This document shows positions 9,286 through 18,690 of a stretch of DNA of 64,000 nucleotides, in pieces (the stretch's first letter is position 1; each line of letters starts with the position of its first letter). Origin of the DNA: Bradyrhizobium sp. C9 (GTDB taxonomy: Bacteria > Pseudomonadota > Alphaproteobacteria > Rhizobiales > Xanthobacteraceae); the NCBI RefSeq assembly GCF_002532045.1, contig NZ_NWTG01000005.1:248001-312000 (forward strand), read 5' to 3'. Below the pieces are notes generated by a model. That model ran no database searches. It was not told where the DNA came from and saw only the letters and a list, made by a program, of their open reading frames with translations. Position numbers and translations under genes: made by a program.

Positions 9286-10374
9286 TCAGGCCTGGGAGTG
9301 GCGTGCCATAAAGTTGTCGTAGCCGACTTCGGCGACCTGGAACCACTGGTAGCCGCTGTTGGAGAACGACGTCAGCGATTCGTACACCTTCTTGAAGTTG
9401 GCATTGGTCGCCGAAACTTCGCTGTGCAGTTCCTTGGCGGCCTTGAAGGAGGCTTCCATCACCGGCGCAGGGAACGGATGCAGCTTGGTGCCCGCGGCAA
9501 GCAATTTCTTCAGCGCGAGCGGGTTGGCCTGGTCGTAGCGCGCCATCATCCAATTGTTGGCGAAATGGCCGGCCTGCTCCAGCACGTTCTGATAGAACTT
9601 CGGCAGCGCATTCCACTTGTCGAGATTGACCATCGCAAGCAGCATCGGGCCGCCTTCCCACCAGCCTGGGAAGTAGTAGTGCGGCGCGACCTTGTAGAAG
9701 CCGAGTTTCTCGTCGTCATAGGGACCAACCCACTCCGCACCATCGATCGTGCCCTTCTCCAGCGCCGGATAGATGTCGCCGCCCGCAAGCTGCTGCGGGA
9801 CACAGCCGAGCTTCTGCATCACGCGCCCGGCGAAGCCGCCGATACGGAATTTCAAGCCCTTGAGATCGTCGACGCTGTTGATCTCCTTGCGGAACCAGCC
9901 GCCCATCTGGCAGCCGGTATTGCCTGCGAGCAGCGAGGTGACGTTGTAGCTCTTGTAGAACTCGTTGAGCAGCTCCTTGCCGCCGCCGAGCATGTACCAT
10001 GCCTGATTGAGCCGCGAGTTCGGGCCGAACGGCACCGACGAGCCAAAGGTGAAGGTCGGGTCCTTGCCGAAATAGTAGTAGGAGGCGGTGTGCCCCATCT
10101 CGACGGTTGCGCTTTGCACGGCGTCGAGCACCTGCAGGCCCGGCACGATCTCACCGGCGGCAAAGGTCTGGATCTGGAACTTGTTGTCGGTGGCCTCACC
10201 CACCGCCTTGGCCATCAGCTCGGCGCCGCCATGCAGCGTGTCGAGCGACTTCGGCCAGCTTGTCGTCATGCGCCATTTGAGCTCGGGCATCGATTGCGCG
10301 ATCGCGGGCGCCGCAATCGTGGCCGCACCTGCAACGCCTAAACCGGTGACCTTGATGAAATCTCTTCGCTTCAT
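9286..10374 (-). CDS. TRAP transporter solute-binding protein, DctP/TakP-type (paralogue 1)
   Basis: Periplasmic binding component of a tripartite ATP-independent transporter for a carboxylate-type solute. The 362-residue protein starts with a twin-arginine signal (KRRDFIK, then a hydrophobic AGAATIAAPAIAQ), so it is exported folded by Tat. The mature chain has the DctP-family GGWFRKEI and the LKFRIGG region carrying the substrate-binding arginine. It is a close paralogue of the next gene (same length, same [12 protein letters not shown] and [16 protein letters not shown] blocks). No DctQ/DctM membrane genes occur in the window, so the partner permease must be elsewhere. Confidence 0.92.
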   Translation of the reverse strand: MKRRDFIKVTGLGVAGAATIAAPAIAQSMPELKWRMTTSWPKSLDTLHGGAELMAKAVGEATDNKFQIQTFAAGEIVPGLQVLDAVQSATVEMGHTASYYYFGKDPTFTFGSSVPFGPNSRLNQAWYMLGGGKELLNEFYKSYNVTSLLAGNTGCQMGGWFRKEINSVDDLKGLKFRIGGFAGRVMQKLGCVPQQLAGGDIYPALEKGTIDGAEWVGPYDDEKLGFYKVAPHYYFPGWWEGGPMLLAMVNLDKWNALPKFYQNVLEQAGHFANNWMMARYDQANPLALKKLLAAGTKLHPFPAPVMEASFKAAKELHSEVSATNANFKKVYESLTSFSNSGYQWFQVAEVGYDNFMARHSQA

Positions 10375-10544
10375 TGTTGAATCCTACCCTTGTCTGGTTG
10401 TGTCATTGGAGCGTCGACCCGCTTCACCGTCGTCGCGCTCGCCTTTTCTTCGTCGCGACGACCAATGGCCGATCGCGCGCCGCCTTCGTGTCGAGGCTTG
10501 GGCACAAGCATGGAACATCCCCTCCCTGAATACCAGACGCAAAA

Positions 10545-10572
10545 AGCCCGGCCTTCTCGCGAAGGCCGGGCT
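10545..10572 (-). terminator. Rho-independent terminator of second TRAP-binding gene
   Basis: A perfect 12-bp stem (AGCCCGGCCTTC/GAAGGCCGGGCT) with a TCGC loop. On the minus strand the stem is followed by TTTTTGCG, 26 bases after the stop codon of the gene at 10598. It separates the two TRAP-binding paralogues into independent transcription units. Confidence 0.9.
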
Positions 10573-10597
10573 ACTTAAGTCGAAGAAATCAGACTGA

Positions 10598-12013
<1,416 letters not shown>

Positions 12014-12250
12014 TCAGCGCCGCGTCGCCTCTCGCGCCTTCTTGGCTTTGTCGGCCAAATGCCGCCCCCGCCGGATCCAGCTTTGCGCGGTCGTCTTGCT
12101 GACGCCAAACGTCTTGGCGATCGCCTCGGCAGCCTCGCCGATCGAGTCGGATTTCTTCGCAAGGTTGAACGCCGCCCGGGAGGCCTCTTCGCGCTTCTCC
12201 CGCGTCAGGTGCTTGCGGCGTTGCTTGTTTGCTTCGCGTGATGCTGCCAT
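12014..12250 (-). CDS. Small basic helix-turn-helix-like protein
   Basis: A 78-residue, Lys/Arg/Ala-rich protein. The middle (SIGEAAEAIAKTFGVSKTTA followed by QSWIRRGRHL) reads like a helix-turn-helix of the resolvase or transposase type, with a basic C-terminal tail. The ATG at 12250 has GAGGCG upstream; the longer open frame to 12415 has a weaker N-terminus. It could be a small DNA-binding protein or a piece of a larger one. Function not assigned. Confidence 0.5.
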   Translation of the reverse strand: MAASREANKQRRKHLTREKREEASRAAFNLAKKSDSIGEAAEAIAKTFGVSKTTAQSWIRRGRHLADKAKKAREATRR

Positions 12251-12399
12251 GTCGCTGGTCGCCTCACGGCCCCTCCCCGTATGTCGGCTGCCCGTGCCCG
12301 CCTTCAATTGACGGAACGGTGGTACGATTCGGCCAGTGCTGGACAAACATACAGGCCGGACGCGATTCAGCAATCGTCCAGGGGCGACGGGCCTGTGAA

Positions 12400-12426
12400 G
12401 AAAGGCCGCCGGCATCCCGGCCTTTC
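12400..12426 (-). terminator. Terminator-like hairpin after the Mrp gene
   Basis: Stem GAAAGGCCG/CGGCCTTTC nested in an outer GGGCCTG/CAGGCCC pairing, 25 bases after the stop of the minus-strand Mrp gene. The T-run is short (TTC), so factor-independent termination is likely but not certain. Confidence 0.55.
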
Positions 12427-12450
12427 AGGCCCATCGGCCGTAGCGCGGGC

Positions 12451-13575
12451 TCAGGCGGCGGCGATCACGCCTTGCAGCTGCTCGCGGACCTTGCTGCCGA
12501 TCGCGCGGTAGATCGCTGCATGCGGGCCGTCCGGTTCGCTCTCGACCACCGGGTTGCCGGAATCGGAGGCGGTGCGGATCGCGATGTGGAGCGGGACTTC
12601 GCCGAGGAACGGCACCCCGAGCTTCTCGGCCTCGTGGCGGGCGCCGCCATGGCCGAAGATGTCCGAGCGCGTGCCGCAATGCGGGCACTGGAAATAGCTC
12701 ATGTTCTCGACAATGCCGAGCACCGGCACATTGACCTTCTTGAACATCGCAAGGCCGCGCCGCGCGTCGATCAGCGAGAGGTCCTGCGGCGTCGAGATGA
12801 TGACGGCGCCCTTGAGCGGGACGTTCTGCGCCAGCGTGAGCTGGGCATCGCCGGTGCCGGGCGGCATGTCGACGACCAGCACGTCGAGCGTGCCCCAGGC
12901 GACGTCGCGCAGCATCTGGGTGATCGCCGACATCACCATCGGCCCGCGCCAGATCATCGCGGTGTCCTCCTCGACCAGGAAGCCGATCGACATGATCGAC
13001 AGGCCGAAGCGCTGCAGCGGGATCATCTTCTTGTCGTCGTTGAGCTGCGGCTTCTCGCGGATGCCGGTCAGCCGCGGCACCGACGGGCCGTAGATGTCGG
13101 CGTCGAGCAGCCCGACGCGCAGGCCGATGTCGCGCAGACCGAGCGCAAGGTTGAGCGCCGTGGTCGACTTGCCGACCCCGCCCTTGCCGGAGGCAACCGC
13201 GATGACGGCGGAGATCCCGGGAATCTCGGCCTGGCGCGCCATCGGCGATTGCGCACCGGGCGGGTGCGGATGACGGTGCGCGGACGCAGGCTGGACGCCG
13301 CCGGCCGGCCCGGGCGCCGCGCCACCGGCCTTGCGCTCCGCGGTCAGCGCGATCATCGCGACGCTGACGCCGGGAATGGCGCGCACGGCGTTCTCGGCCT
13401 GCGCACGCACGCTCTCCCAGGCGCGGGCTTCCGCGGCATCGACATTGATTGAGAAGAACACCTTGCCGTCGGTGACCGTGATCGCCGACAGCACATTGGC
13501 GTTGGTCAAGGCGGTGCCGCGCGGCGATATCACCTTGGCAAGACAATCGAGAACCTGTTGCTGCGTCACGCTCAC
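12451..13575 (-). CDS. mrp: Mrp/ApbC-family iron-sulfur cluster carrier ATPase
   Basis: A cytosolic P-loop ATPase that holds and transfers Fe-S clusters. The 374-residue protein has an N-terminal MIP18/DUF59 domain (about 1-80), a Pro/His/Gly-rich linker (about 85-112), and the NBP35/Mrp domain with a deviant Walker A, SGKGGVGKST (residues 129-138). The cluster-binding CPHC follows in NMSYFQCPHCG. The GTG at 13575 is chosen as start because AGGAG lies 7 bases upstream and the domain begins there; the longer frame to 13662 runs into a palindromic repeat. Alphaproteobacterial Mrp proteins typically have this DUF59-linker-ATPase build. Confidence 0.93.
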   Translation of the reverse strand: MSVTQQQVLDCLAKVISPRGTALTNANVLSAITVTDGKVFFSINVDAAEARAWESVRAQAENAVRAIPGVSVAMIALTAERKAGGAAPGPAGGVQPASAHRHPHPPGAQSPMARQAEIPGISAVIAVASGKGGVGKSTTALNLALGLRDIGLRVGLLDADIYGPSVPRLTGIREKPQLNDDKKMIPLQRFGLSIMSIGFLVEEDTAMIWRGPMVMSAITQMLRDVAWGTLDVLVVDMPPGTGDAQLTLAQNVPLKGAVIISTPQDLSLIDARRGLAMFKKVNVPVLGIVENMSYFQCPHCGTRSDIFGHGGARHEAEKLGVPFLGEVPLHIAIRTASDSGNPVVESEPDGPHAAIYRAIGSKVREQLQGVIAAA

Positions 13576-13599
13576 CGCGCATCTCCTGGCTTTTAAGCG

Positions 13600-13648
13600 G
13601 GGCGTGATCTTGTCGGAAAACCGCTTCACACTTTTCCGGATCACGCCC
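13600..13648. repeat. Palindromic intergenic repeat element
   Basis: A 49-base inverted repeat with outer arms GGGCGTGATC/GATCACGCCC and inner GGAAAA/TTTTCC, enclosing CCGCTTCACAC. I recognise this as a dispersed palindromic element common between genes in Bradyrhizobium and Rhodopseudomonas. It lies directly upstream of the Mrp start. Confidence 0.65.
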
Positions 13649-13683
13649 AGGAGACGACCCATAGAGCGTTGCGGCGCAAAAGG

Positions 13684-14121
13684 CTACCTCGCTCCGACGT
13701 CGTCCCGCCGCTCGGACGGCGCTGCGGCGCCGCCCTCCTTGGCGGCCTCGTAGTTCAGCTCGATCATGACCCCGTTGGGGTCGTTGACGAAGATCTGCCA
13801 GAGGTCGCCGCCGGGAACCTGGCGCGAGTCGAATTCCATGCCCTTGGACTGCAGCCGCTTCCGCATCCCGTCAAAGCCCTGACTGGCAAAGGCGACGTGA
13901 TGGACGACGCCGGAGTCAGGCTTTTGTGCCTCGTCGGTCGCGGAAATATCGACCAGGTGCACGACCGCCTTGCCCTCGCTGTACATCCACGCACCGGGGA
14001 ACGCGAAGTTCGGCCGCGCGCCCTTTTCCAGGCCCAGAATGTCCTCATAGAACCGCACCGCGGCGGTGAGATTCCGGGTCCGGATATTGAAATGATCGAG
14101 CACACCGACGCTCATGCCCAT
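13684..14121 (-). CDS. VOC-superfamily (glyoxalase/bleomycin-resistance-like) protein
   Basis: A 145-residue vicinal-oxygen-chelate protein with the beta-alpha-beta-beta-beta repeats of the family. Likely metal ligands are visible: His in LDHFNIRT near the N-terminus, His in VVHHVAF, and Glu in GVMIELNYE near the C-terminus. GGGAG lies just upstream of the ATG at 14121. The open frame extends far upstream only because it is antisense to the dehydrogenase. The substrate cannot be told; members include dioxygenases, isomerases and glyoxalase-like enzymes. Confidence 0.85.
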   Translation of the reverse strand: MGMSVGVLDHFNIRTRNLTAAVRFYEDILGLEKGARPNFAFPGAWMYSEGKAVVHLVDISATDEAQKPDSGVVHHVAFASQGFDGMRKRLQSKGMEFDSRQVPGGDLWQIFVNDPNGVMIELNYEAAKEGGAAAPSERRDDVGAR

Positions 14122-14325
14122 GCGAGACACTCCCTTTTTTGTGAGGTTCTTTGGTGGGGCGATCCTAGCACAAAACCGGGGTCTGCCATCCAACGAAGCC
14201 GTTGCCCTCCGCTGCGCAGGGGGTATGGTGCGGCTCCCTTCCCTGGACGAAAATGCCCTGCCCGCCGCGACGTTTTCCGGCGGTTTCAAGGGGCGATCAC
14301 CACGGCAAATCACAAGGTAACAGAC

Positions 14326-15198
14326 ATGGCTAAAGTCGCTTTCCTCGGTCTCGGCGTAATGGGTTTCCCGATGGCGGGACACCTCGTGAAAAAGGGCGGC
14401 CATGAGGTCACCGTTTACAACCGGACCGCGGCGAAGGCGAAGGAATGGGCCGACAAGTTCGGCGGCAAGACGGCGCCGACCCCGAAGGCCGCCGCCGAAG
14501 GTCAGGATTTCGTGATGTGCTGCGTCGGCAACGACAACGACCTGCGCGCGGTGACGATCGGCCCCGACGGCGCCTTTGCCGGCATGAAGAAGGGCGCGAC
14601 CTTCGTCGATCACACCACCGCCTCCGCCGAGGTCGCCCGCGAGCTCGATGCCGCGGCGACCAAGGCCGGCTTCAAGTTCGTCGACGCGCCGGTGTCGGGC
14701 GGCCAGGCCGGCGCCGAGAACGGCGTGCTGACGGTGATGTGCGGCGGCAGCGAAGCCGCCTATGCGGGCGCCGAGCCTGTCATCACCGGCGCCTATGCGC
14801 GGATGTGCAAGCTGCTCGGACCGGCAGGCGCCGGCCAGCTGACCAAGATGGTCAACCAGATCTGCATCGCAGGCCTCGTGCAGGGCCTCTCCGAGGGCAT
14901 CCACTTCGCCAAGAAGAGCGGCCTCGACGTCGCCGCCGTGATCGAGACCATCTCCAAGGGCGCGGCGCAGTCCTGGCAGATGGAAAACCGCTACAAGACC
15001 ATGAACGAGGGCAAGTACGATTTCGGCTTTGCGGTCGAGTGGATGCGCAAGGACCTCTCGATTGCGCTGGCGGAAGCCCGCCGCAACGGCGCCACCCTCC
15101 CCGCCACCGCGCTGGTCGACCAGTTCTATGCCGAGGTCGAGAAGATGGGCGGCAAGCGCTGGGATACGTCGAGCCTCTTGGCGCGGCTGCAGCGCTAA
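14326..15198 (+). CDS. 3-hydroxyisobutyrate dehydrogenase-family NAD(P)-dependent oxidoreductase
   Basis: A 290-residue beta-hydroxyacid dehydrogenase. The N-terminal Rossmann motif is VAFLGLGVMGFPMAGHL, the substrate signature is FVDAPVSGGQAGAENG, and the catalytic lysine is in LTKMVNQ. The helical C-terminal domain ends in KRWDTSSLL. Family members oxidise 3-hydroxyisobutyrate or reduce tartronate semialdehyde or succinic semialdehyde; the sequence does not decide. The ATG at 14326 begins directly at the Rossmann strand. It is divergent from the VOC gene and followed by a hairpin. Confidence 0.9.
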   Translation: MAKVAFLGLGVMGFPMAGHLVKKGGHEVTVYNRTAAKAKEWADKFGGKTAPTPKAAAEGQDFVMCCVGNDNDLRAVTIGPDGAFAGMKKGATFVDHTTASAEVARELDAAATKAGFKFVDAPVSGGQAGAENGVLTVMCGGSEAAYAGAEPVITGAYARMCKLLGPAGAGQLTKMVNQICIAGLVQGLSEGIHFAKKSGLDVAAVIETISKGAAQSWQMENRYKTMNEGKYDFGFAVEWMRKDLSIALAEARRNGATLPATALVDQFYAEVEKMGGKRWDTSSLLARLQR

Positions 15199-15665
15199 CG
15201 CCCGCCCGAATACGGCGATGGTGACCCGCGCCCGCGGGTCACCTGCCATGCAGCGTCGTCACGCGAAGGAGAATTCCCCCTCTGGGGATGCGCGCTGCCA
15301 AAATATCGAAAACAACCCCATGCACAGTAGCCGACCGGCCGCCGGCATTCGATATGGCGCTTGACACGTCGGGCAAATCAGGGGCACATTTCCATTATTC
15401 CGAAATTGCGTAGACGCCGTCGGCCGCTCGGGTCCGAACCTCGGGTGAATGCTTGTTCGTCCTCTTGCTCGTCATGGCTCCATCCTCTCTGGAGTTGGAG
15501 CCTCCGGCAAACCCGGGGCGGTTCAGATGCGTCAGTCCCATTGAGTTCGAACGCAAGGTGGGATTGGCTTAAGTCGATGTCCATCAAACCGACAGCAGCT
15601 CAGTCCGCGAGTCGGCCCCGCGACGGATTTTGTGCGGGTCCGTTACGCCCCGCAGAAAAGTTAAT
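15199..15665. other. Intergenic region without convincing genes
   Basis: This stretch holds the hairpin at 15220-15243 and a frame at 15361-15669 whose translation (Arg/Ser/Pro/Trp-rich, no fold pattern) does not look coding. Towards the right it becomes AT-richer as it approaches the kinase promoter. Confidence 0.4.
15220..15243 (+). terminator. Terminator-like hairpin after the dehydrogenase gene
   Basis: A perfect inverted repeat GGTGACCCGCG/CGCGGGTCACC with a two-base spacer, 22 bases after the stop codon. No T-run follows, so it may act as an RNA 3'-end stabiliser or with Rho. Confidence 0.5.
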
Positions 15666-15681
15666 TTAACCTCCGGTTAAC
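15666..15681 (+). promoter_or_regulatory. CtrA-type binding site, full consensus
   Basis: TTAACCTCCGGTTAAC matches the alphaproteobacterial CtrA consensus TTAA-N7-TTAAC exactly. A second near-match, TTAA-N8-TTAA, lies at 15698-15713. Both are about 70-115 bases upstream of a DivJ/PleC-like histidine kinase, where a cell-cycle-regulated promoter would be expected. Confidence 0.7.
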
Positions 15682-15745
15682 GCTTTTCTTTAGCTCTTTA
15701 AGGTAACGCTTAATGAATTGGCGTCACAGATAGACAATGCAAAAA

Positions 15746-15764
15746 GCCCGCGCGGTTCGCGGGC
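15746..15764 (-). terminator. Terminator-like hairpin in the kinase leader, minus-strand orientation
   Basis: GCCCGCG/CGCGGGC stem with a five-base loop, flanked by AAAAA on the left, giving a U-run only when read on the minus strand. No minus-strand gene ends here, so it may block antisense transcription or shape the 5' leader of the kinase mRNA. Confidence 0.45.
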
Positions 15765-15780
15765 AGGATTTGTGTTGTTG

Positions 15781-17385
15781 ATGAGTAATCCCGCAGAAAA
15801 GCCTGAAGTTGTACAGCTTCCGGCAGGACCTCAGGTGACGGTGCCGGTGAACAACCGGCGCGTCGCAGCACAGCGGGTGCGCGAGGCACGGGATCGGTTA
15901 ACGTCAACCAGTGGAACCCGCCCGGCGTTCGACGCCGAACTGCTCCGGCAATATGCCCAGACCCGGATCTCGGCGTCCTATGTCGTGATGCTGCTGGTGG
16001 TGGCGACCGGCGTGCTGTTCGGCCTCTGGATGAAGCCGATGGTAGCCGGCGCCTGGACCGTCGGCATCCTCTGCGTCCACCTCGCGATCATCCGCAGCTG
16101 CTACCGCTTCCTCGCCGAGCCGACTTCGGTCGCGGTGACCCGCAAATGGCGCACGCGCTTCGTGCTGCTCGACCTGCTCTACGGCCTGTGCTGGACCGCG
16201 ATCCTGATCCATCCCGCCGGGCGCGATCTCGCGTCCAACACGCTGATGATGTTCCTGATGCTGCTGGTGATCGCGGTCTCCAGCATGCTGGCGGCGAGCC
16301 TGCCGATCGCAGCGCTGGCGGCGACCGTTCCGGTGACGGTCGGGATCGCGCTCGACCTCGTGCTCAACGGCGCGTTCGACAATTACGTGCTGGCGCTGCT
16401 CGCACTTGCCGCCGAAGGTTATTTCGCGCTGCTGGCCCACCGCCTGCATTCGACTACGCTGGCGACGCTGGAAGCCCGCGCCGAAAAGGACGCGCTGATC
16501 GGCGAGCTGGAACAGGCCAAGGCGATCTCCGACGAGGCGCGGCACCGCGCCGAATCCGCCAACGTCGCCAAGTCGCGCTTCCTGGCCCAGATGAGCCACG
16601 AATTGCGCACGCCGCTCAACGCCATCCTCGGCTTCTCCGAGGTGATGAAGAGCGAGATCTTTGGTGCGCACGCGGTGCCGGTCTACAAGGAATATTCCGC
16701 CGACATTCATAATTCCGGCGTGCACCTGCTCAATCTCATCAACGAGATCCTCGACCTGTCGCGCATCGAGGCCGGCCGCTACGAGCTGAACGAAGAGGCC
16801 GTGGCGCTGGTGCATGTCGTCGCCGACTGCCACCATCTCCTGAAGCTGCGCGCCTCCAGCCGCGGCATCACCATCCACGAGGTATTCGAGCACGGCATGC
16901 CCAGGATCTGGGGCGACGAGCGCGCCATCCGCCAGGTCGTACTCAACCTGCTCTCCAACTCGATCAAGTTCACCCCGCAGGGCGGCGAGATCTGGCTGAA
17001 GGTCGGCTGGACCGCGTCGGGCGGGCAATATCTGAGCGTCAAGGACACCGGAAGCGGCATCGCCGAGGACGAGATCCCGGTCGTGCTGGCCTCGTTCGGC
17101 CAGGGCTCCAACTCGATCAAGTCGGCGGAACAGGGCGCGGGCCTTGGATTGCCGATCGCCAAGAGCCTGATCGACATGCATGGCGGCACCTTCACGCTGA
17201 AATCGAAGCTGCGCATCGGCACCGAGGTGATCGTGACCTTGCCGCCGGAGCGGGTGATGAGCGCGCTGGCGCCGATGACGGAAGAAGCGCCGCCGATGCA
17301 GCCGGAGCCCGCCGAGCCCGCGATGGGCGCCGACAGGAAACGCGTGCGTCGCAAGTCGATCATGAGTGCCGGCACCGGATTGTAG
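15781..17385 (+). CDS. Membrane histidine kinase, DivJ/PleC-like HisKA type
   Basis: A 534-residue sensor kinase with about six membrane segments between residues 65 and 220, a short coiled coil (about 225-262), the HisKA box FLAQMSHELRTPLNAILGFSEVM (His273) and a complete HATPase domain (N-box NLLSNSIKFTP, G1 DTGSGI, G2 GAGLGLPI). The H-box wording is that of the alphaproteobacterial DivJ/PleC/PdhS kinases that feed the DivK-CtrA phosphorelay. The C-terminal tail is Pro/Glu-rich then basic. The ATG at 15781 is chosen; 15718 is an alternative but would include a hairpin. CtrA-type sites lie in its promoter. No response regulator is adjacent. Confidence 0.88.
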   Translation: MSNPAEKPEVVQLPAGPQVTVPVNNRRVAAQRVREARDRLTSTSGTRPAFDAELLRQYAQTRISASYVVMLLVVATGVLFGLWMKPMVAGAWTVGILCVHLAIIRSCYRFLAEPTSVAVTRKWRTRFVLLDLLYGLCWTAILIHPAGRDLASNTLMMFLMLLVIAVSSMLAASLPIAALAATVPVTVGIALDLVLNGAFDNYVLALLALAAEGYFALLAHRLHSTTLATLEARAEKDALIGELEQAKAISDEARHRAESANVAKSRFLAQMSHELRTPLNAILGFSEVMKSEIFGAHAVPVYKEYSADIHNSGVHLLNLINEILDLSRIEAGRYELNEEAVALVHVVADCHHLLKLRASSRGITIHEVFEHGMPRIWGDERAIRQVVLNLLSNSIKFTPQGGEIWLKVGWTASGGQYLSVKDTGSGIAEDEIPVVLASFGQGSNSIKSAEQGAGLGLPIAKSLIDMHGGTFTLKSKLRIGTEVIVTLPPERVMSALAPMTEEAPPMQPEPAEPAMGADRKRVRRKSIMSAGTGL

Positions 17386-17525
17386 AGCATGTCGCGGACA
17401 ATCGTGACGCGGTTTTCGCTAGAGCCTTGTCCGTTCCGATGGAATCGGAACGGGGCTCTAGATTTTGGTTTTGACGCGTTTTCTTTACGCGAACCGGTGT
17501 CCACTTCGCTTGAAAACGCTTTGCC
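17386..17525. repeat. Dispersed intergenic repeat with strong hairpin
   Basis: The sequence around GGCTCTAGATTTTGGTTTTGA and the following GACGCGTTTTCTTTACGCG, CCGGTGTCCACTTCGCTTG and AAAACGCT resembles a repeat family I associate with Bradyrhizobium intergenic regions. Its core is the hairpin described separately at 17420-17460. Confidence 0.6.
17420..17460 (+). terminator. Hairpin terminator of the histidine kinase gene
   Basis: Nested stems TAGAGCC/GGCTCTA and CCGTTCCGAT/ATCGGAACGG with a three-base loop, followed by GATTTTGGTTTTG on the plus strand, 35 bases after the kinase stop codon. It is part of the dispersed repeat. Confidence 0.65.
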
Positions 17526-17641
17526 AGCAAGCGCCAGGCGTTCGCGCCGGGACCATACTCGCGACAAAAAGCCGGGGCGTGATGGCGCATCCGGATTCGA
17601 CCGACTTGCACTGGCGAGTGAAACGGTTCAACAGTCGAAGA

Positions 17642-17845
17642 ATGAGCTCAGAAACGCCGTGTATCGCAGTCTGCATGATCGACCCCAGGACGAAGCTCTG
17701 CTTCGGCTGCGGTCGCACGCTCCCGGAGATCGCGCGCTGGCACAAGATGGACCGCGCGGAGCGGCTGTCGGTCATGGCGACGCTGCCGGCGCGGATGACC
17801 GAGGCCGGGCTCGAGCGCATGGAGCCGCGTCCGAAGCGCGCGTAA
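17642..17845 (+). CDS. DUF1289-family small cysteine protein
   Basis: A 67-residue protein with the DUF1289 pattern: SSETPCIAVCMIDP, then LCFGCGRTLPEI and RWHKM. The four cysteines (CxxxC and CxxC) look like a metal or Fe-S site, but the function is undetermined. The ATG at 17642 is used because the conserved domain starts there; the frame extends to 17465 through the repeat and is not likely coding in that part. It lies 25 bases before the protease gene. Confidence 0.82.
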   Translation: MSSETPCIAVCMIDPRTKLCFGCGRTLPEIARWHKMDRAERLSVMATLPARMTEAGLERMEPRPKRA

Positions 17846-17870
17846 GCACCGCCGCGACCGGAGCCGCACC

Positions 17871-18455
17871 GTGACCCGCATCCTCCTTGTCATCCTGCTC
17901 TTGATGGCAACCGCCGGCGCCGTTGTCGCCTATGGCGATCCCGACCAGATCGCGCGCGCGCGGCAGAATCTGACCCAGATCTTCGGCAGCAGCATTTCAG
18001 CGCCGGCCGCCGCCCCTGCCCCCGCCGTGCAGATCGCACGTAGCCAGGGCGGCGAGTTCGCGTTCCGCGCCAAGATCAACGGCGTCAGCGCGCCGATGGT
18101 GATCGACACCGGCGCGACCTCGGTGGTGCTGACCTGGGAAACCGCCAAGGCGATCGGGCTGCCGACCGACATGCTCGAATACAATGTCGACCTGGAGACC
18201 GCCGGCGGTCACACCAAGGCGGCGCGGCTGACGCTCGATCGTCTCGCGGTCGGCAAGCTGGTCGAGAAATCGGTGCCTGCGCTGGTGGTGCAACGCGGGC
18301 AGATGAAGACCAACCTGCTCGGCATGAGCTTCCTCGACCGGCTCGAGAGTTGGGGTGTCCGTTCCGATACGCTGAGCCTCACCGGATACCCCGACGTCAC
18401 GGGCAGCATCAACAACTCGGCCCGTCACCGCCGTCCGCGCACGGTTGTCGACTAG
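17871..18455 (+). CDS. Retropepsin-like aspartic protease (TIGR02281/clan AA family)
   Basis: A 194-residue protein with an N-terminal signal anchor (ILLVILLLMATAGAVVAY), an Ala/Pro linker, then a single-lobe aspartyl protease domain with the catalytic motif VIDTGATSVVLT, a flap region and a hydrophobic-hydrophobic-Gly segment LLGMSFLDRL. One lobe means it should dimerise to be active, facing the periplasm. It starts at GTG with GGAG nearby, 25 bases after DUF1289; the two are probably co-transcribed. The substrate is unknown. Confidence 0.85.
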   Translation: MTRILLVILLLMATAGAVVAYGDPDQIARARQNLTQIFGSSISAPAAAPAPAVQIARSQGGEFAFRAKINGVSAPMVIDTGATSVVLTWETAKAIGLPTDMLEYNVDLETAGGHTKAARLTLDRLAVGKLVEKSVPALVVQRGQMKTNLLGMSFLDRLESWGVRSDTLSLTGYPDVTGSINNSARHRRPRTVVD

Positions 18456-18690
18456 GCTGCGCTGCGATCAACGCATTGCAGTTGCGCTGTCGAAAAACCA
18501 ACATTGTACGGCACATGAAAAGTGGCTCTACTGAGCTTCACTTTGTGCTCCTGCATGTCGACACGCTGCGTGTCTGACAGCGACACGGCTGGAGATACGA
18601 TTTCCATTCTCATACGTCGAACGACAAATAGAGTTTCCGAAAGCGAAGAAAAAATAGCATCAATCTGCTGTTTGGCCAGGTGGGGCAACC

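Noticed and set aside
12425..13582. Long minus-strand frame overlapping the Mrp gene in another frame
   Set aside because: Its translation is Arg/Ala-rich with no domain; the overlapping frame carries the full Mrp P-loop and CxxC motifs.
13669..14325. Upstream extension of the dehydrogenase frame
   Set aside because: It is antisense to the VOC gene; the Rossmann fold begins at 14326.
15361..15669. Possible small gene between dehydrogenase and kinase
   Set aside because: No ribosome site, composition not coding-like, and it runs into the kinase promoter.
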